In this document: positions 23,949-31,878 of the stretch, one piece after another
Position numbering within the stretch: position 1 is the stretch's first letter
Layout of the letters: every line of letters starts with the position of its first letter
Assembly (NCBI GenBank): GCA_012841865.1
Contig: DUTX01000080.1
Location: forward strand, 1 to 37,594
DNA from: Acholeplasmataceae bacterium
GTDB lineage: Bacteria > Bacillota_I > Bacilli_A > ML615J-28 > CAG-698
Reading direction: 5' to 3'
Length of the DNA: 37,594 bases
Program-made: the position numbers and the translations under genes
The notes under the pieces: model-generated
The model's database searches: none
What the model was told of the DNA's origin: nothing
The model's input: the letters and a program-made list of their open reading frames with translations, nothing else

Positions 23949-26558
23949 ATGACAAAAGAAGAAGTTTTAAGAGAACTAAATGTTGACCCGGAATTTGGTC
24001 TTTCCGAGGAAGAAGTAAAAAAAAGACAGGAAGCCGGTTTAAATGAATTTGGTGAAGAAAAGAAGAAGTCGCTCTTTGTTCGCTTTCTTGAACAATTTAA
24101 AGACTTATTAATAATTATTTTAATTTTAGCGGCGCTCGTTTCAGTCATCGCCGATCCTAGCGATTTAACCGAAAGCATAATAATCCTTGTGGTGGTTATT
24201 TTTAATGCCGGGCTCGGTGTTTATCAAGAAAACAAAGCCGAAAAATCTTTGGAAGCTTTAAAAAAGATCTCCGCTCCCGTAACTAAAGTCATACGCTTCG
24301 GAAGAATGCAGGAAATCGAAGCCCGTTTTTTGGTTCCGGGCGACCTCATTATCTTAGAAGCCGGAGATTATGTACCCGCGGATGCGCGCCTTCTTGAAGT
24401 CGCAAATTTAAAAGTTGACGAAAGTGCCCTGACAGGAGAAAGCGTTCCGGTTGAAAAAACAGCTGGAGAAATCGAGTCTAGACAAGCACTCGGTGACCGT
24501 CAGAACGAAGTTTTTTCCTCGACGCTTGTAACCTACGGACGTGGAAAAGCGGTCGTAACCAAAACCGGTATGAAAACAGAAATCGGAAAAATAGCCGGTA
24601 TGCTTAGCGGTACAAAAGAAGGACTGACTCCGCTTCAAATTAAACTGAATCAAATCGGAAAAGTCATTGGTCTCTTAGCACTTTTGATCTGCTTGGTTGT
24701 ATTTCTCATCCAGTGGCTCGCAATTTATCCCGATGATCCTTTGGTTGCTTTAAAAGCCTCTGTTGCTTTAGCAGTTGCTGCGGTTCCGGAAGGTTTGTCA
24801 ACGGTTGTTGTTGTTGTTCTTTCCCTTGGCGTCCAAAAGATGGTAAAAAGAAATGCAATTATCAAGAAACTTCCTGCCGTTGAAACTTTGGGTTCAACCC
24901 AAATTGTCTGTTCCGATAAAACCGGAACTCTCACTCAAAATCGGATGACGGTTGTAGAAATATACCGGGAGAAGAGAAAAAAACTTGACGAAGAGCTTAG
25001 CGAAGAAGAAAGGAAACTCCTCTCCCTTTTTGCTTTCTGCACCGATGCCAAGATTCTTTCTGAAAACGGAAAAGTAACAAGAATCGGTGATCCAACGGAA
25101 CTGGCTTTGCTTGATGCAAATTTAAAATATGGGCTTTTTCCAGAAACTAGGACTAATATTGAGAGAATTGGCGAACTTGCTTTTGATTCGGAAAGAAAAA
25201 TGATGACGGTCATCGTCAGATATCAAGATCGGATTCTATCAATTACTAAAGGGGCCCCCGATGTTATTTTAAGGAACTGTAAAAACATAAACCAAGAAGA
25301 GGTTTTAAAGATAAATTCAAAAATGGGTAAAGATGCGTTAAGAGTATTAGGCCTCGGCATAAAAGAATTGGAAAGTTTGCCGGAAAATTATGGTTTTGAA
25401 CTTGAAGAAGATTTAGAATTTTATGGTCTCATCGGGATGATAGATCCGGCCCGTCCGGAAGTTAAAGAAGCGATTCGGGTTGCGAAGGAAGCAGGGATTA
25501 GGACGATTATGATTACGGGTGACTATGTTGTTACCGCGAGAGCGATTGCGGAAGAGTTGGGAATCTTAGGGCCCGGAGAGCTTGCGCTTTCCAGTAGAGA
25601 ACTTGCATCTTTATCTGCTCAAGAACTTTATGACAACATTGAAAAATATTCTGTTTATGCTCGGGTTGCGCCGGAGGATAAGGTCCGGATTGTTGAAGCC
25701 TGGCAAAAACGAGGTAAGGTAGTCGCGATGACGGGAGATGGCGTCAATGATTCTCCGGCCTTAAAAAAAGCCGATATCGGTTGCGCAATGGGTATAGTCG
25801 GTACCGATGTTGCGAAGGAAGCGGCAGCGATGATTTTAACCGACGATAATTTTGCGACTATTATTTTTGCGGTCGAAGAAGGCCGAGGCATCTATGCTAA
25901 TATAAAAAAGACGGTTCAGTATTTGCTTTCCAGCAATATCGGTGAAGTTTTGACGATTTTTCTCGCCAGTTTAATTTCGGCTTTTAACTTTACCAGATTC
26001 CCATTTGGTTTGCCTCTTGCTGCCGTGAACTTATTATGGATAAATTTGATAACCGATACTTTGCCAGCTTTTGCTTTAGGAATGGAAAAAGCCGAAACTG
26101 GTGTAATGAAACATAAACCGCGTCCGAAAAACGAAAGTTTTTTTGCACATGGGCTTGGTTTTAGAATCGTTCTTCAAGGAATTATCATCGGTTTAATTAC
26201 ACTCTTTTCTTATGCTGTCGGCCTTATTAAAAACAAAGGAAATCCTAATGCGGAAATAATTGGTCAAACCATGGCGTTTTTAACCTTGGCCTTTATTCAA
26301 CTTTTTCATGCTTTTAATGTGAAAGCGGAGAAGTCAGTTTTTAACCGCCAAGTTTTCAATAACCCTTATCTTTGGCTATCCTTTTTTGCCGGTTTAGGGT
26401 TACAGTTTTTAATTATTTATCTGTCACCGCTAGCAAGATTATTTAGGGTAATGCCGCTTGGAATAGATTTAGTAATAATTTCTGTTGGTTTGGCTTTCTT
26501 GATAATTCCGCTTATCGAAATAATTAAATTAATTCAGAAATACATTTCTAAAAAATAA
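23949..26558 (+). CDS. P-type Ca2+-ATPase (PII type)
   Basis: An 869-residue P-type ATPase that exports cations, most likely Ca2+, using ATP. It has the N-terminal cation-ATPase domain (LSEEEVKKRQEAGLNEFGEE), actuator motif VDESALTGESVPVEK, helix M4 motif AAVPEGL (Pro280-Glu281-Gly282-Leu283) that defines Ca2+ pumps, phosphorylated Asp323 in CSDKTGTLTQNRM, and hinge MTGDGVNDSPALKKAD. Ten helices are expected, with the six C-terminal ones visible after residue 650. Length and order match bacterial SERCA-like pumps such as LMCA1 and YloB. GGAAGGAAAA precedes the ATG. It is third in the ppa operon. No strong terminator was found after it. Confidence 0.94.
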   Translation: MTKEEVLRELNVDPEFGLSEEEVKKRQEAGLNEFGEEKKKSLFVRFLEQFKDLLIIILILAALVSVIADPSDLTESIIILVVVIFNAGLGVYQENKAEKSLEALKKISAPVTKVIRFGRMQEIEARFLVPGDLIILEAGDYVPADARLLEVANLKVDESALTGESVPVEKTAGEIESRQALGDRQNEVFSSTLVTYGRGKAVVTKTGMKTEIGKIAGMLSGTKEGLTPLQIKLNQIGKVIGLLALLICLVVFLIQWLAIYPDDPLVALKASVALAVAAVPEGLSTVVVVVLSLGVQKMVKRNAIIKKLPAVETLGSTQIVCSDKTGTLTQNRMTVVEIYREKRKKLDEELSEEERKLLSLFAFCTDAKILSENGKVTRIGDPTELALLDANLKYGLFPETRTNIERIGELAFDSERKMMTVIVRYQDRILSITKGAPDVILRNCKNINQEEVLKINSKMGKDALRVLGLGIKELESLPENYGFELEEDLEFYGLIGMIDPARPEVKEAIRVAKEAGIRTIMITGDYVVTARAIAEELGILGPGELALSSRELASLSAQELYDNIEKYSVYARVAPEDKVRIVEAWQKRGKVVAMTGDGVNDSPALKKADIGCAMGIVGTDVAKEAAAMILTDDNFATIIFAVEEGRGIYANIKKTVQYLLSSNIGEVLTIFLASLISAFNFTRFPFGLPLAAVNLLWINLITDTLPAFALGMEKAETGVMKHKPRPKNESFFAHGLGFRIVLQGIIIGLITLFSYAVGLIKNKGNPNAEIIGQTMAFLTLAFIQLFHAFNVKAEKSVFNRQVFNNPYLWLSFFAGLGLQFLIIYLSPLARLFRVMPLGIDLVIISVGLAFLIIPLIEIIKLIQKYISKK

Positions 26559-26585
26559 AAACCGTTTTCTCACTTCCCATTTCGC

Positions 26586-26614
26586 TTGCTTTCTTGCTTA
26601 AGATTGGTTAAAAT
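26586..26614 (+). promoter_or_regulatory. Promoter of the hydrolase/DUF1538/P-II operon
   Basis: TTGCTT (26586-26591) and TAAAAT (26609-26614) with a 17-base spacer; the ATG follows 20 bases later behind a modest GGGGA site. Confidence 0.5.
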
Positions 26615-26634
26615 AAATAAATGGGGACTTATTT

Positions 26635-27402
26635 ATGGGAAATGCGGTCTTTTTATTGCATGGGTGGCTGAGCGATATCAATGATTTTGCTTGCCTGCTG
26701 CCTTTTTTAGAAAACCATTATAAGCATATCGAAAGGATAACTTACCCCGGGCATGGTCCGGGCGAGGATTATCGTGAATTTTCTAGTCTTTTGACAATTG
26801 AACTGGTTGAAAAGACTTTTGAAAAGCTTTCTCATGAATATGATTCAATCGATGTAATCGGTTATTCGATGGGCGGGGCCCTTGCTGCCTATCTTGCTTC
26901 AAACTTTGAAGTTCGAAAACTGATATTGCTTGCTCCCGCTAACAAATATATTAATTTTCGTTTACCTTTTTCGAAAATAAAAAATCTTATAAAAATCATG
27001 TATGCGCTTCAAAAGGCGATAATCAAGAAAGATTCTCAAAACAAAGAAGTTCTAAAACAAAGAATCAAACATATCTTGCAGGATGATTTTATCAGTTTAA
27101 GATATGCAAGGGATAAATATTTGAAATCTAATTTCCGTCACGCCTTTCGTAATTTTAGAGAACTAATCAGATATGTAAACGAAAAGACAATTGAAATAAA
27201 ATGTCCTAGCTTCATAGCCTGGGGTCGACTTGACCAGGTGATTCCGCTGGGATCCGTTAAATTCTTGTATGATCTTTGTACAAATGAGCAAAAGATCTTA
27301 AAAAAATATGATGATCTGAGCCACCTTTTATTACTTTCCCCCAACTGTGATGAACTTGTACAAGATATCGAAAAATTTTTGGTAGAAGGAGGAAATTCTT
27401 GA
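26635..27402 (+). CDS. Alpha/beta hydrolase
   Basis: A 255-residue soluble alpha/beta hydrolase-fold protein, probably an esterase or lipase-like enzyme. It opens with the oxyanion motif FLLHGWLSD, has RITYPGHGPGED, the nucleophile elbow GYSMGG with Ser78, Asp200 in AWGRLDQVIP and His230 in DDLSHLLLL, so the catalytic triad is complete. The closest recognisable subgroup is the carboxylesterase Est30/monoacylglycerol-lipase type. There is no signal peptide. Its stop TGA overlaps the TTG start of the DUF1538 gene, so the two are translationally linked. The substrate is unknown. Confidence 0.88.
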   Translation: MGNAVFLLHGWLSDINDFACLLPFLENHYKHIERITYPGHGPGEDYREFSSLLTIELVEKTFEKLSHEYDSIDVIGYSMGGALAAYLASNFEVRKLILLAPANKYINFRLPFSKIKNLIKIMYALQKAIIKKDSQNKEVLKQRIKHILQDDFISLRYARDKYLKSNFRHAFRNFRELIRYVNEKTIEIKCPSFIAWGRLDQVIPLGSVKFLYDLCTNEQKILKKYDDLSHLLLLSPNCDELVQDIEKFLVEGGNS

Positions 27403-28889
27403 AACGTATATTGCTTGAAAAGGTAAAAGAATCGGTTCAAAGTATTGGACCGGTTACCCTTGTTATTCTAATAATCAGCCTAATTTTCGGGGTTCCGGGC
27501 AAGGAAATCGGCGAATTTTTAATCGGAGCTTTGTTTTTGATAGTCGGTTTGATTTTGTTTAATCTCGGCTCCGAAACTTCGATGATGGCGATTGCTGAAA
27601 AAATCGGAAACTATATTACAAGAAAAAAGAAATTAATCTTACTGATTGTGGTCGGCTTTATTATTGGCTTTCTTGCAACGATTGCCGAGCCCAACCTTTG
27701 GGTTTTAGCAAAACAATTTCCTGCTATTCCCTTTCAGGTTTTGCTTGTTGCCTCCGCCATCGGTGTCGGTATCTTTTTGGTTGTGACGCTACTAAGAATC
27801 ACTTTTCAAATGCGTTTTTCAACTTTAATCCTTCTCGGTTATGGCTTGGTGCTTGTTTTCGCAATATTGTCTCCGAGCGAATTCCTTCCTGCAGCTTTTG
27901 ATTTCGGCTGGGTTATTACCGGACCGTTAACTGTCCCCTTTATTATGGCTTTGGGCCTCGGAATTGCAAGCGCAAGAAGCGATAAAGCTTCCGCAGACGA
28001 TAGCTTCGGCCTTGTCGGTCTCATTGCTTTAGGGCCGACGCTTGCGATTTTACTTTTGGGTAATTTCTATCCCGCAATTTATGAGGGTAGTGCCTCTGAT
28101 TCGACTTTGGGTGGTTATTTATTAAGTTTTATATTAGAAGTCGCGATTGCGATTCTACCCTTTATAATCTTTTTTGTTATTTTTCAAATTATAGCATTTA
28201 AACTGAAGAAAAAAAGGGTTTTAAGAATCAGCATCGGCTTTATCTTTACTTATATCGGTTTGGTTTTATTTCTTGCCGGGGCCAATGCTGGCTTTCTTTC
28301 CATCGGAACTCACTTAGGAAAGAAGATTGCAGGCATGGAAATAACCTGGCTTTTGCTTCCAATCGGGATGATATTCGGATTTACAATTGCGGTTGCGGAA
28401 CCGGCGGTAGGTGTCTTAACCAAACAAGTTGAAGAAGTAACCGCAGGTACTTTACCGCGGAAAGTTATGAATGCGGCCTTATCCATTGGTGTTGCTTTTG
28501 CAGTAGGTCTTGCTTGTTTAAGGATTTTAACGGGAATCCCAATTTGGTATATCCTCCTGCCTTGTTACTTACTTATATTTATTCTTTCGTTCATTGTTCC
28601 GAAAAACTTTACCCCGATTGCCTTTGACTCCGGCGCTTCCGTATCGGGTGTCATGTCTTCAAGTTTTTTGATTCCGTTTGCGAATGCTGCTGCGGAAAAA
28701 ATCGGAGCAAATGTCTTAACTGACGCTTTTGGTTTACTTGCTTTTGTTGCGATGGCACCAATCTTGATTGTACAAATCTTAGGATTGATTTATAAGTTAA
28801 AGAGCAAAAAACCTGTGGCTGTCGAGGGAGAAGATAGTATTATCGAACTTAGCGAGGTGCAAAATGAAACTGTTGATAACAATAGTTGA
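27399..28889 (+). CDS. DUF1538 membrane protein, two-repeat transporter-like
   Basis: A 496-residue membrane protein with two DUF1538 halves. The repeat is visible in FLATIAEPNLWVLAKQ (first half) against FTIAVAEPAVGVLTKQVEEV (second), and in AFDFGWVITGPLTVPFIMAL against AFDSGASVSGVMSSSFLIPF. Each half has five to six helices, so the protein resembles an inverted-repeat or pseudo-symmetric transporter; its substrate is unknown. Translation starts at TTG 27399 behind the excellent site AAGGAGG, overlapping the hydrolase stop. The following two small P-II-like genes overlap it and each other, which suggests that they gate this protein the way GlnK gates AmtB. Confidence 0.88.
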   Translation: MKRILLEKVKESVQSIGPVTLVILIISLIFGVPGKEIGEFLIGALFLIVGLILFNLGSETSMMAIAEKIGNYITRKKKLILLIVVGFIIGFLATIAEPNLWVLAKQFPAIPFQVLLVASAIGVGIFLVVTLLRITFQMRFSTLILLGYGLVLVFAILSPSEFLPAAFDFGWVITGPLTVPFIMALGLGIASARSDKASADDSFGLVGLIALGPTLAILLLGNFYPAIYEGSASDSTLGGYLLSFILEVAIAILPFIIFFVIFQIIAFKLKKKRVLRISIGFIFTYIGLVLFLAGANAGFLSIGTHLGKKIAGMEITWLLLPIGMIFGFTIAVAEPAVGVLTKQVEEVTAGTLPRKVMNAALSIGVAFAVGLACLRILTGIPIWYILLPCYLLIFILSFIVPKNFTPIAFDSGASVSGVMSSSFLIPFANAAAEKIGANVLTDAFGLLAFVAMAPILIVQILGLIYKLKSKKPVAVEGEDSIIELSEVQNETVDNNS

Positions 28890-29187
28890 CCGAAATCATT
28901 CGGATAAGTTTGTAAACATTTTAAACAAGGTGCCGCGTTTTCAAGGTATTAGCCTCGGAAAAGGGACGGCAACTTCGGATATTCTCGATTATTTGGGAAT
29001 CGGTGAGACCGGCAAAGATGTTGTTTGGTGTGTTGTAGAAGATGAGGATGTAGAAGGAATATTTGCTGAGTTTTCTAAATACAAAGAATTTACCCAGATG
29101 GGCGCTGTTGCTTTTACACTCTCGATTGCCAATATCGGTAAAAAGTTCTATAATCTAATCAAAGCCTTGGAGGTTAAAGATGACTAA
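28864..29187 (+). CDS. P-II-like signalling protein (first of pair)
   Basis: A 107-residue small protein with a P-II-like ferredoxin fold pattern: strand LLITIVDRNHSDKFVNIL, a Gly-rich turn SLGKGTATSDILDYLG in place of the T-loop start, then VVWCVVEDEDVEGIF and SIANIG. It lacks the canonical uridylylated Tyr51 of GlnB, so signalling is probably by bound metabolite. It starts 26 bases inside the end of the DUF1538 gene behind GAGGTG and ends 8 bases inside the next P-II gene. The family call rests on length, pattern and neighbourhood; it is a divergent member. It probably regulates the DUF1538 transporter. Confidence 0.72.
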   Translation: MKLLITIVDRNHSDKFVNILNKVPRFQGISLGKGTATSDILDYLGIGETGKDVVWCVVEDEDVEGIFAEFSKYKEFTQMGAVAFTLSIANIGKKFYNLIKALEVKDD

Positions 29188-29488
29188 TTATAAATTGATT
29201 GTTACTATTTGTAATCACGGTTATGCTGATGATATTATGAGCGTTGCGAAAAAAGCAGGGGCCAGAGGCGGAACGGTAATGCGCGGAAGAAGTACCGCAA
29301 TTCATGAGGAAACAAAATTCTTCGGAATTACCATTCACCCGGAAAAAGATTTGATTTTAATTGTTACCACAAAAGATGGTTGTGTTCCGATTATGGATGC
29401 AATCAATAAAGCTCATGGAGTTGGGAAAGAAGCGCATGCTTTATCCTTCTCGATCCCGATTGATGATGCAATTGGCTTCAACTTCTAG
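29180..29488 (+). CDS. P-II-like signalling protein (second of pair)
   Basis: A 102-residue P-II superfamily protein closer to canonical GlnB than its neighbour: YKLIVTICNHGYADDIMSVA, AGARGGTVMRGRSTAI at the T-loop entry, FFGITIHPEKDLILIVTT, and the C-terminal helix followed by ALSFSIPIDDAIGF. The GGT-x-GRG-type turn and EK-x-L strand correspond to the nucleotide-binding strands of P-II proteins. GGAGG precedes the ATG, and the gene overlaps the previous one by 8 bases. The stop codon lies inside a terminator, ending the four-gene unit. The trimer, ligand and partner are inferred from family. Confidence 0.8.
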   Translation: MTNYKLIVTICNHGYADDIMSVAKKAGARGGTVMRGRSTAIHEETKFFGITIHPEKDLILIVTTKDGCVPIMDAINKAHGVGKEAHALSFSIPIDDAIGFNF

Positions 29489-29503
29489 TTGAGGCTTTTT
29501 CTT
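29475..29503 (+). terminator. Rho-independent terminator of the DUF1538/P-II operon
   Basis: GCTTCAACT (29475-29483), loop TCT, AGTTGAGGC (29487-29495; one G-U pair), then TTTTTCTT. The stop codon (29486-29488) falls in the loop. Confidence 0.85.
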
Positions 29504-29563
29504 GTAAACGATAATTATGCTTACTTGTTTAGAAAAATCTATTGATTATTGGAAGCAATTTTT

Positions 29564-30082
29564 ATGAAAACTTCAAAAAATATAATAATTACTACTCTTA
29601 TATTGTTTTTGCTTGATTTTATTTTAACTTTATATTTTTTAAACAATTCAAGTTATGTGAGTGAAGGAAATCCACTTGTTTACACTGATTATGGATACAT
29701 TGTTTTAGTGATAAATTTGGTTTACATGATAACTATAGTATTTCTTTCTAAAATAATTGAAAAGTATAAAACAGTTATTCTGAAATCAAAAGGAACACTT
29801 GATTATATAAAACAACTTTACAAAAGTAATCATATTAGTTTTATTTTCGTTTCTCTTGCTTTCTCTTTTGTAAATGCAACGCTTGTATCAAGGCTAGTCG
29901 TTGTAGTTGATTGGGTTATTTTCGGAATTTATGAGAATACTTTTTATAGCACAACCTATTTTAAAATTCGTGATTTTATGCCGTTTGGAAGGTATGATAT
30001 ATTGATTGGAGTTCTATCGTTTTTCATTTTTATTCCTATTTGGTATCGGTTAGAATTCAAAAAGTCTATTACTTTAGTTTAA
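29564..30082 (+). CDS. Small membrane protein, DUF5658-like
   Basis: A 172-residue AT-rich membrane protein with about four helices (residues 5-25, 40-62, 92-120, 148-166). LLDFILTLYFLNNSSYVSEG followed by NPLVY resembles the LDxxLT...E-x-NPL pattern of DUF5658 proteins. That match is by eye and weak. ATG 29564 is chosen because it has GGAAG 8 bases upstream; an in-frame TTG 29549 would lack any ribosome site. The gene stands alone between two terminators and shows lower GC than its neighbours, so it may be a recent acquisition. Function unknown. Confidence 0.6.
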   Translation: MKTSKNIIITTLILFLLDFILTLYFLNNSSYVSEGNPLVYTDYGYIVLVINLVYMITIVFLSKIIEKYKTVILKSKGTLDYIKQLYKSNHISFIFVSLAFSFVNATLVSRLVVVVDWVIFGIYENTFYSTTYFKIRDFMPFGRYDILIGVLSFFIFIPIWYRLEFKKSITLV

Positions 30083-30157
30083 TTTATCTTGATTTAAAAG
30101 ATTTACTATGAAATATTACTCATAGGTACGAATTAAATTAAAATGATTTTTTAGAAC

Positions 30158-30190
30158 AAAGGGTTTGAGATATGTTGTCAAGCCTTTTTT
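30158..30190 (+). terminator. Rho-independent terminator
   Basis: AAAGGGTTTGA (30158-30168) pairs with TCAAGCCTTTT (30178-30188, two G-U pairs) around a 9-base loop and runs into TTTTTT. It ends the previous gene and shows that the next gene must start after 30190. Confidence 0.75.
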
Positions 30191-30206
30191 GTATGATTCT
30201 TTGCAA

Positions 30207-30818
30207 ATGGAAAATAATAGAAATATGAAGAAGCAGTTGATTTTAAATTACCCTAATTTAATTCTGGCAATTATAAATCTTATCGCCATATTCTTTGGTA
30301 TCTTTTATATTAGAAACGGATTTTTTGATTATGATTTCTTCACTATCATAATATTTGTCGGTATGGCTTGGTTGGCGCCCGTAGCTGATAAATTACTTCG
30401 TTTAAAATTTAGTGCTTTAATCCTTTGCTTCTATTACATTTTTTTAATCCTTGCACTTTTTTTCGGACGAATTCTTTCCTTTTATTATTATTTTTCTTGG
30501 TACCGGAGTTTTATCCATTTTCTTGGGGGCGTTTTTTCTTCATTGCTCGGAATCTATTTAATTGTCCGTTTGGATAATATCGGGTTTTTAAAATTTTCAG
30601 TTGTAATGAGTTATGCCTTGTTTTTCTCTGGGTTTTTAACCTCACTATGGACAATTATATCAGGCCTAATTTCTGAATTCTTTGGAACTCCGCAGCTTGA
30701 TCTTAACAGAAGAATTGCAATGGGTTTAATGGGAGCAATTTTCTCTTCGATTTTATTGATTCTTGATTATCTGATTTATCATAGCAAATATTTAGAAAAG
30801 CTGCTTCGAAAAATCTAA
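30207..30818 (+). CDS. Hypothetical polytopic membrane protein
   Basis: A 203-residue protein with about six membrane helices and short loops. The central WYRSFIHFLGGVFSSLLGIY and the late segment LDLNRRIAMGLMGAIFSSIL recall YjdF/DUF2238-type membrane proteins, but this is only a pattern impression. The start is uncertain: ATG 30207 and ATG 30225 both lack a good ribosome site, and anything upstream of 30190 falls in a terminator. The gene is AT-rich, isolated and poorly equipped with expression signals. I see no substrate or partner clue. Confidence 0.6.
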   Translation: MENNRNMKKQLILNYPNLILAIINLIAIFFGIFYIRNGFFDYDFFTIIIFVGMAWLAPVADKLLRLKFSALILCFYYIFLILALFFGRILSFYYYFSWYRSFIHFLGGVFSSLLGIYLIVRLDNIGFLKFSVVMSYALFFSGFLTSLWTIISGLISEFFGTPQLDLNRRIAMGLMGAIFSSILLILDYLIYHSKYLEKLLRKI

Positions 30819-30863
30819 TCATGTTTTTTGCTTAAATTTCATATGGTAATTTTAGGTTTGCTT

Positions 30864-30872
30864 TGGTATAAT
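30864..30872 (+). promoter_or_regulatory. Extended -10 promoter of the DUF368 gene
   Basis: TGGTATAAT is a perfect extended -10, 27 bases before ATG 30900. Confidence 0.6.
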
Positions 30873-30899
30873 TGTTTTGAAAGATTTTATGGTGAAAGC

Positions 30900-31829
30900 A
30901 TGATTAAAGAAAAGTTTGTTGATTTCATAAAGGGAGTAATTATCGGGATTGCGAATATTATGCCGGGCTTTAGCGGTGGTATTATGGCGGTTTCTTTTAA
31001 TGCTTATGACCGGATTATTTTTGCTGCGAGCAATTTTTTTTCAAAACCATTAAAAGTGATTAAAGATGTTTGGACACTGGCTTTGGGAGGCGCAGTCGGA
31101 ATAATTCTTGCTTTACTTGGGATTTCTTATTTACTTGAGAATTTCCCAATTCCAACAATTATGCTTTTTGTCGGTTTGATTGTCGGCTCAATTCCAACAA
31201 TCTTTGAGAAAGTAAAAGCTAAAAGTTATAAAGCAAGCCAAATTATTGTTTTTTTCTTAGGGATCATATTTATTGTCGGCATTCCGCTTTTTGCTAGGGA
31301 AAAAACGATGATTGTAAAAGAGATTGACCTTGGGTTAATCATCACGCTCTTTTTCCTCGGTATTATCGCTGCCGCAACCATGGTTATTCCCGGTGTCAGC
31401 GGTTCACTGATTCTGCTTGCTTTCGGATATTATATTTATATCGTAAATTTAATTAAAGACTTTTTAAAAGCAACTGTTTCTATGAATAAAGAAGTTTTTT
31501 TAAGTAACTTTTTTCCGATTTTTGCTTTAGGTTTGGGAATTGTTCTCGGTGTCGTTGTGCTTTCGAAATTGATTGCGAAGTTAATTAAAAAAACTCCGAA
31601 GCTTGTTTATTCCGCAATCCTGGGGATGATTTGTGCAAGCCCGTTTTCGATTATCTATCAGCTTTTTAATCCTAAGAGTCCGGATACGCTTCACTATCGG
31701 GAAATTTTACAAAAAAACATAGTTTGGAATTTGATTATCGGTGTTGTGTTTTTGGCTCTTGGAGTAATCCTTGCGGATTTTATGAGTAAGTTTGAAAAGC
31801 ATCATCCGACGAAAACAAAGTTAAAATAA
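30900..31829 (+). CDS. DUF368/PopT polyprenyl-phosphate transporter
   Basis: A 309-residue polytopic membrane protein of the DUF368 family, shown in other bacteria (PopT) to return undecaprenyl phosphate to the inner leaflet for reuse in envelope synthesis. Two related glycine motifs mark the pseudo-symmetric halves: GIANIMPGFSGGIMAV near residue 15 and ATMVIPGVSGSLILLAFGYY near residue 165. Eight to ten helices can be traced. ATG 30900 is chosen because GGTGAAAG precedes it and the longer reading frame would include the promoter. It points to lipid-linked wall or polysaccharide synthesis in this organism. The gene is monocistronic and ends at a terminator shared with the FMN reductase. Confidence 0.88.
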   Translation: MIKEKFVDFIKGVIIGIANIMPGFSGGIMAVSFNAYDRIIFAASNFFSKPLKVIKDVWTLALGGAVGIILALLGISYLLENFPIPTIMLFVGLIVGSIPTIFEKVKAKSYKASQIIVFFLGIIFIVGIPLFAREKTMIVKEIDLGLIITLFFLGIIAAATMVIPGVSGSLILLAFGYYIYIVNLIKDFLKATVSMNKEVFLSNFFPIFALGLGIVLGVVVLSKLIAKLIKKTPKLVYSAILGMICASPFSIIYQLFNPKSPDTLHYREILQKNIVWNLIIGVVFLALGVILADFMSKFEKHHPTKTKLK

Positions 31830-31831
31830 AA

Positions 31832-31855
31832 AGTTGCTGACATATGTCAACAACT
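31832..31855. repeat. 24-base imperfect palindrome with TGACATATGTCA core
   Basis: A perfect 12-base palindrome (31838-31849) is flanked by AGTTG and CAACT with one mismatch between. It lies just before the terminator and may simply add a second stem. Confidence 0.6.
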
Positions 31856-31858
31856 AGG

Positions 31859-31878
31859 CAGCCATTAGGCTGTTTTTT
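31859..31878. terminator. Terminator shared by DUF368 and FMN reductase genes
   Basis: CAGCC, loop ATTA, GGCTG, then six T's. It is clear on the plus strand; on the minus strand it overlaps the reductase stop and the upstream palindrome could assist. Confidence 0.75.

Noticed and set aside
24725-25213. Long open frames on the minus strand inside the Ca2+-ATPase and other large genes
   Set aside because: Low-complexity Ser/Lys/Thr-rich shadows of genes on the opposite strand, without ribosome sites or families.
30828-30899. 24-residue N-terminal extension of the DUF368 protein
   Set aside because: It overlaps the extended -10 box at 30864-30872; GGTGAAAG points to ATG 30900.
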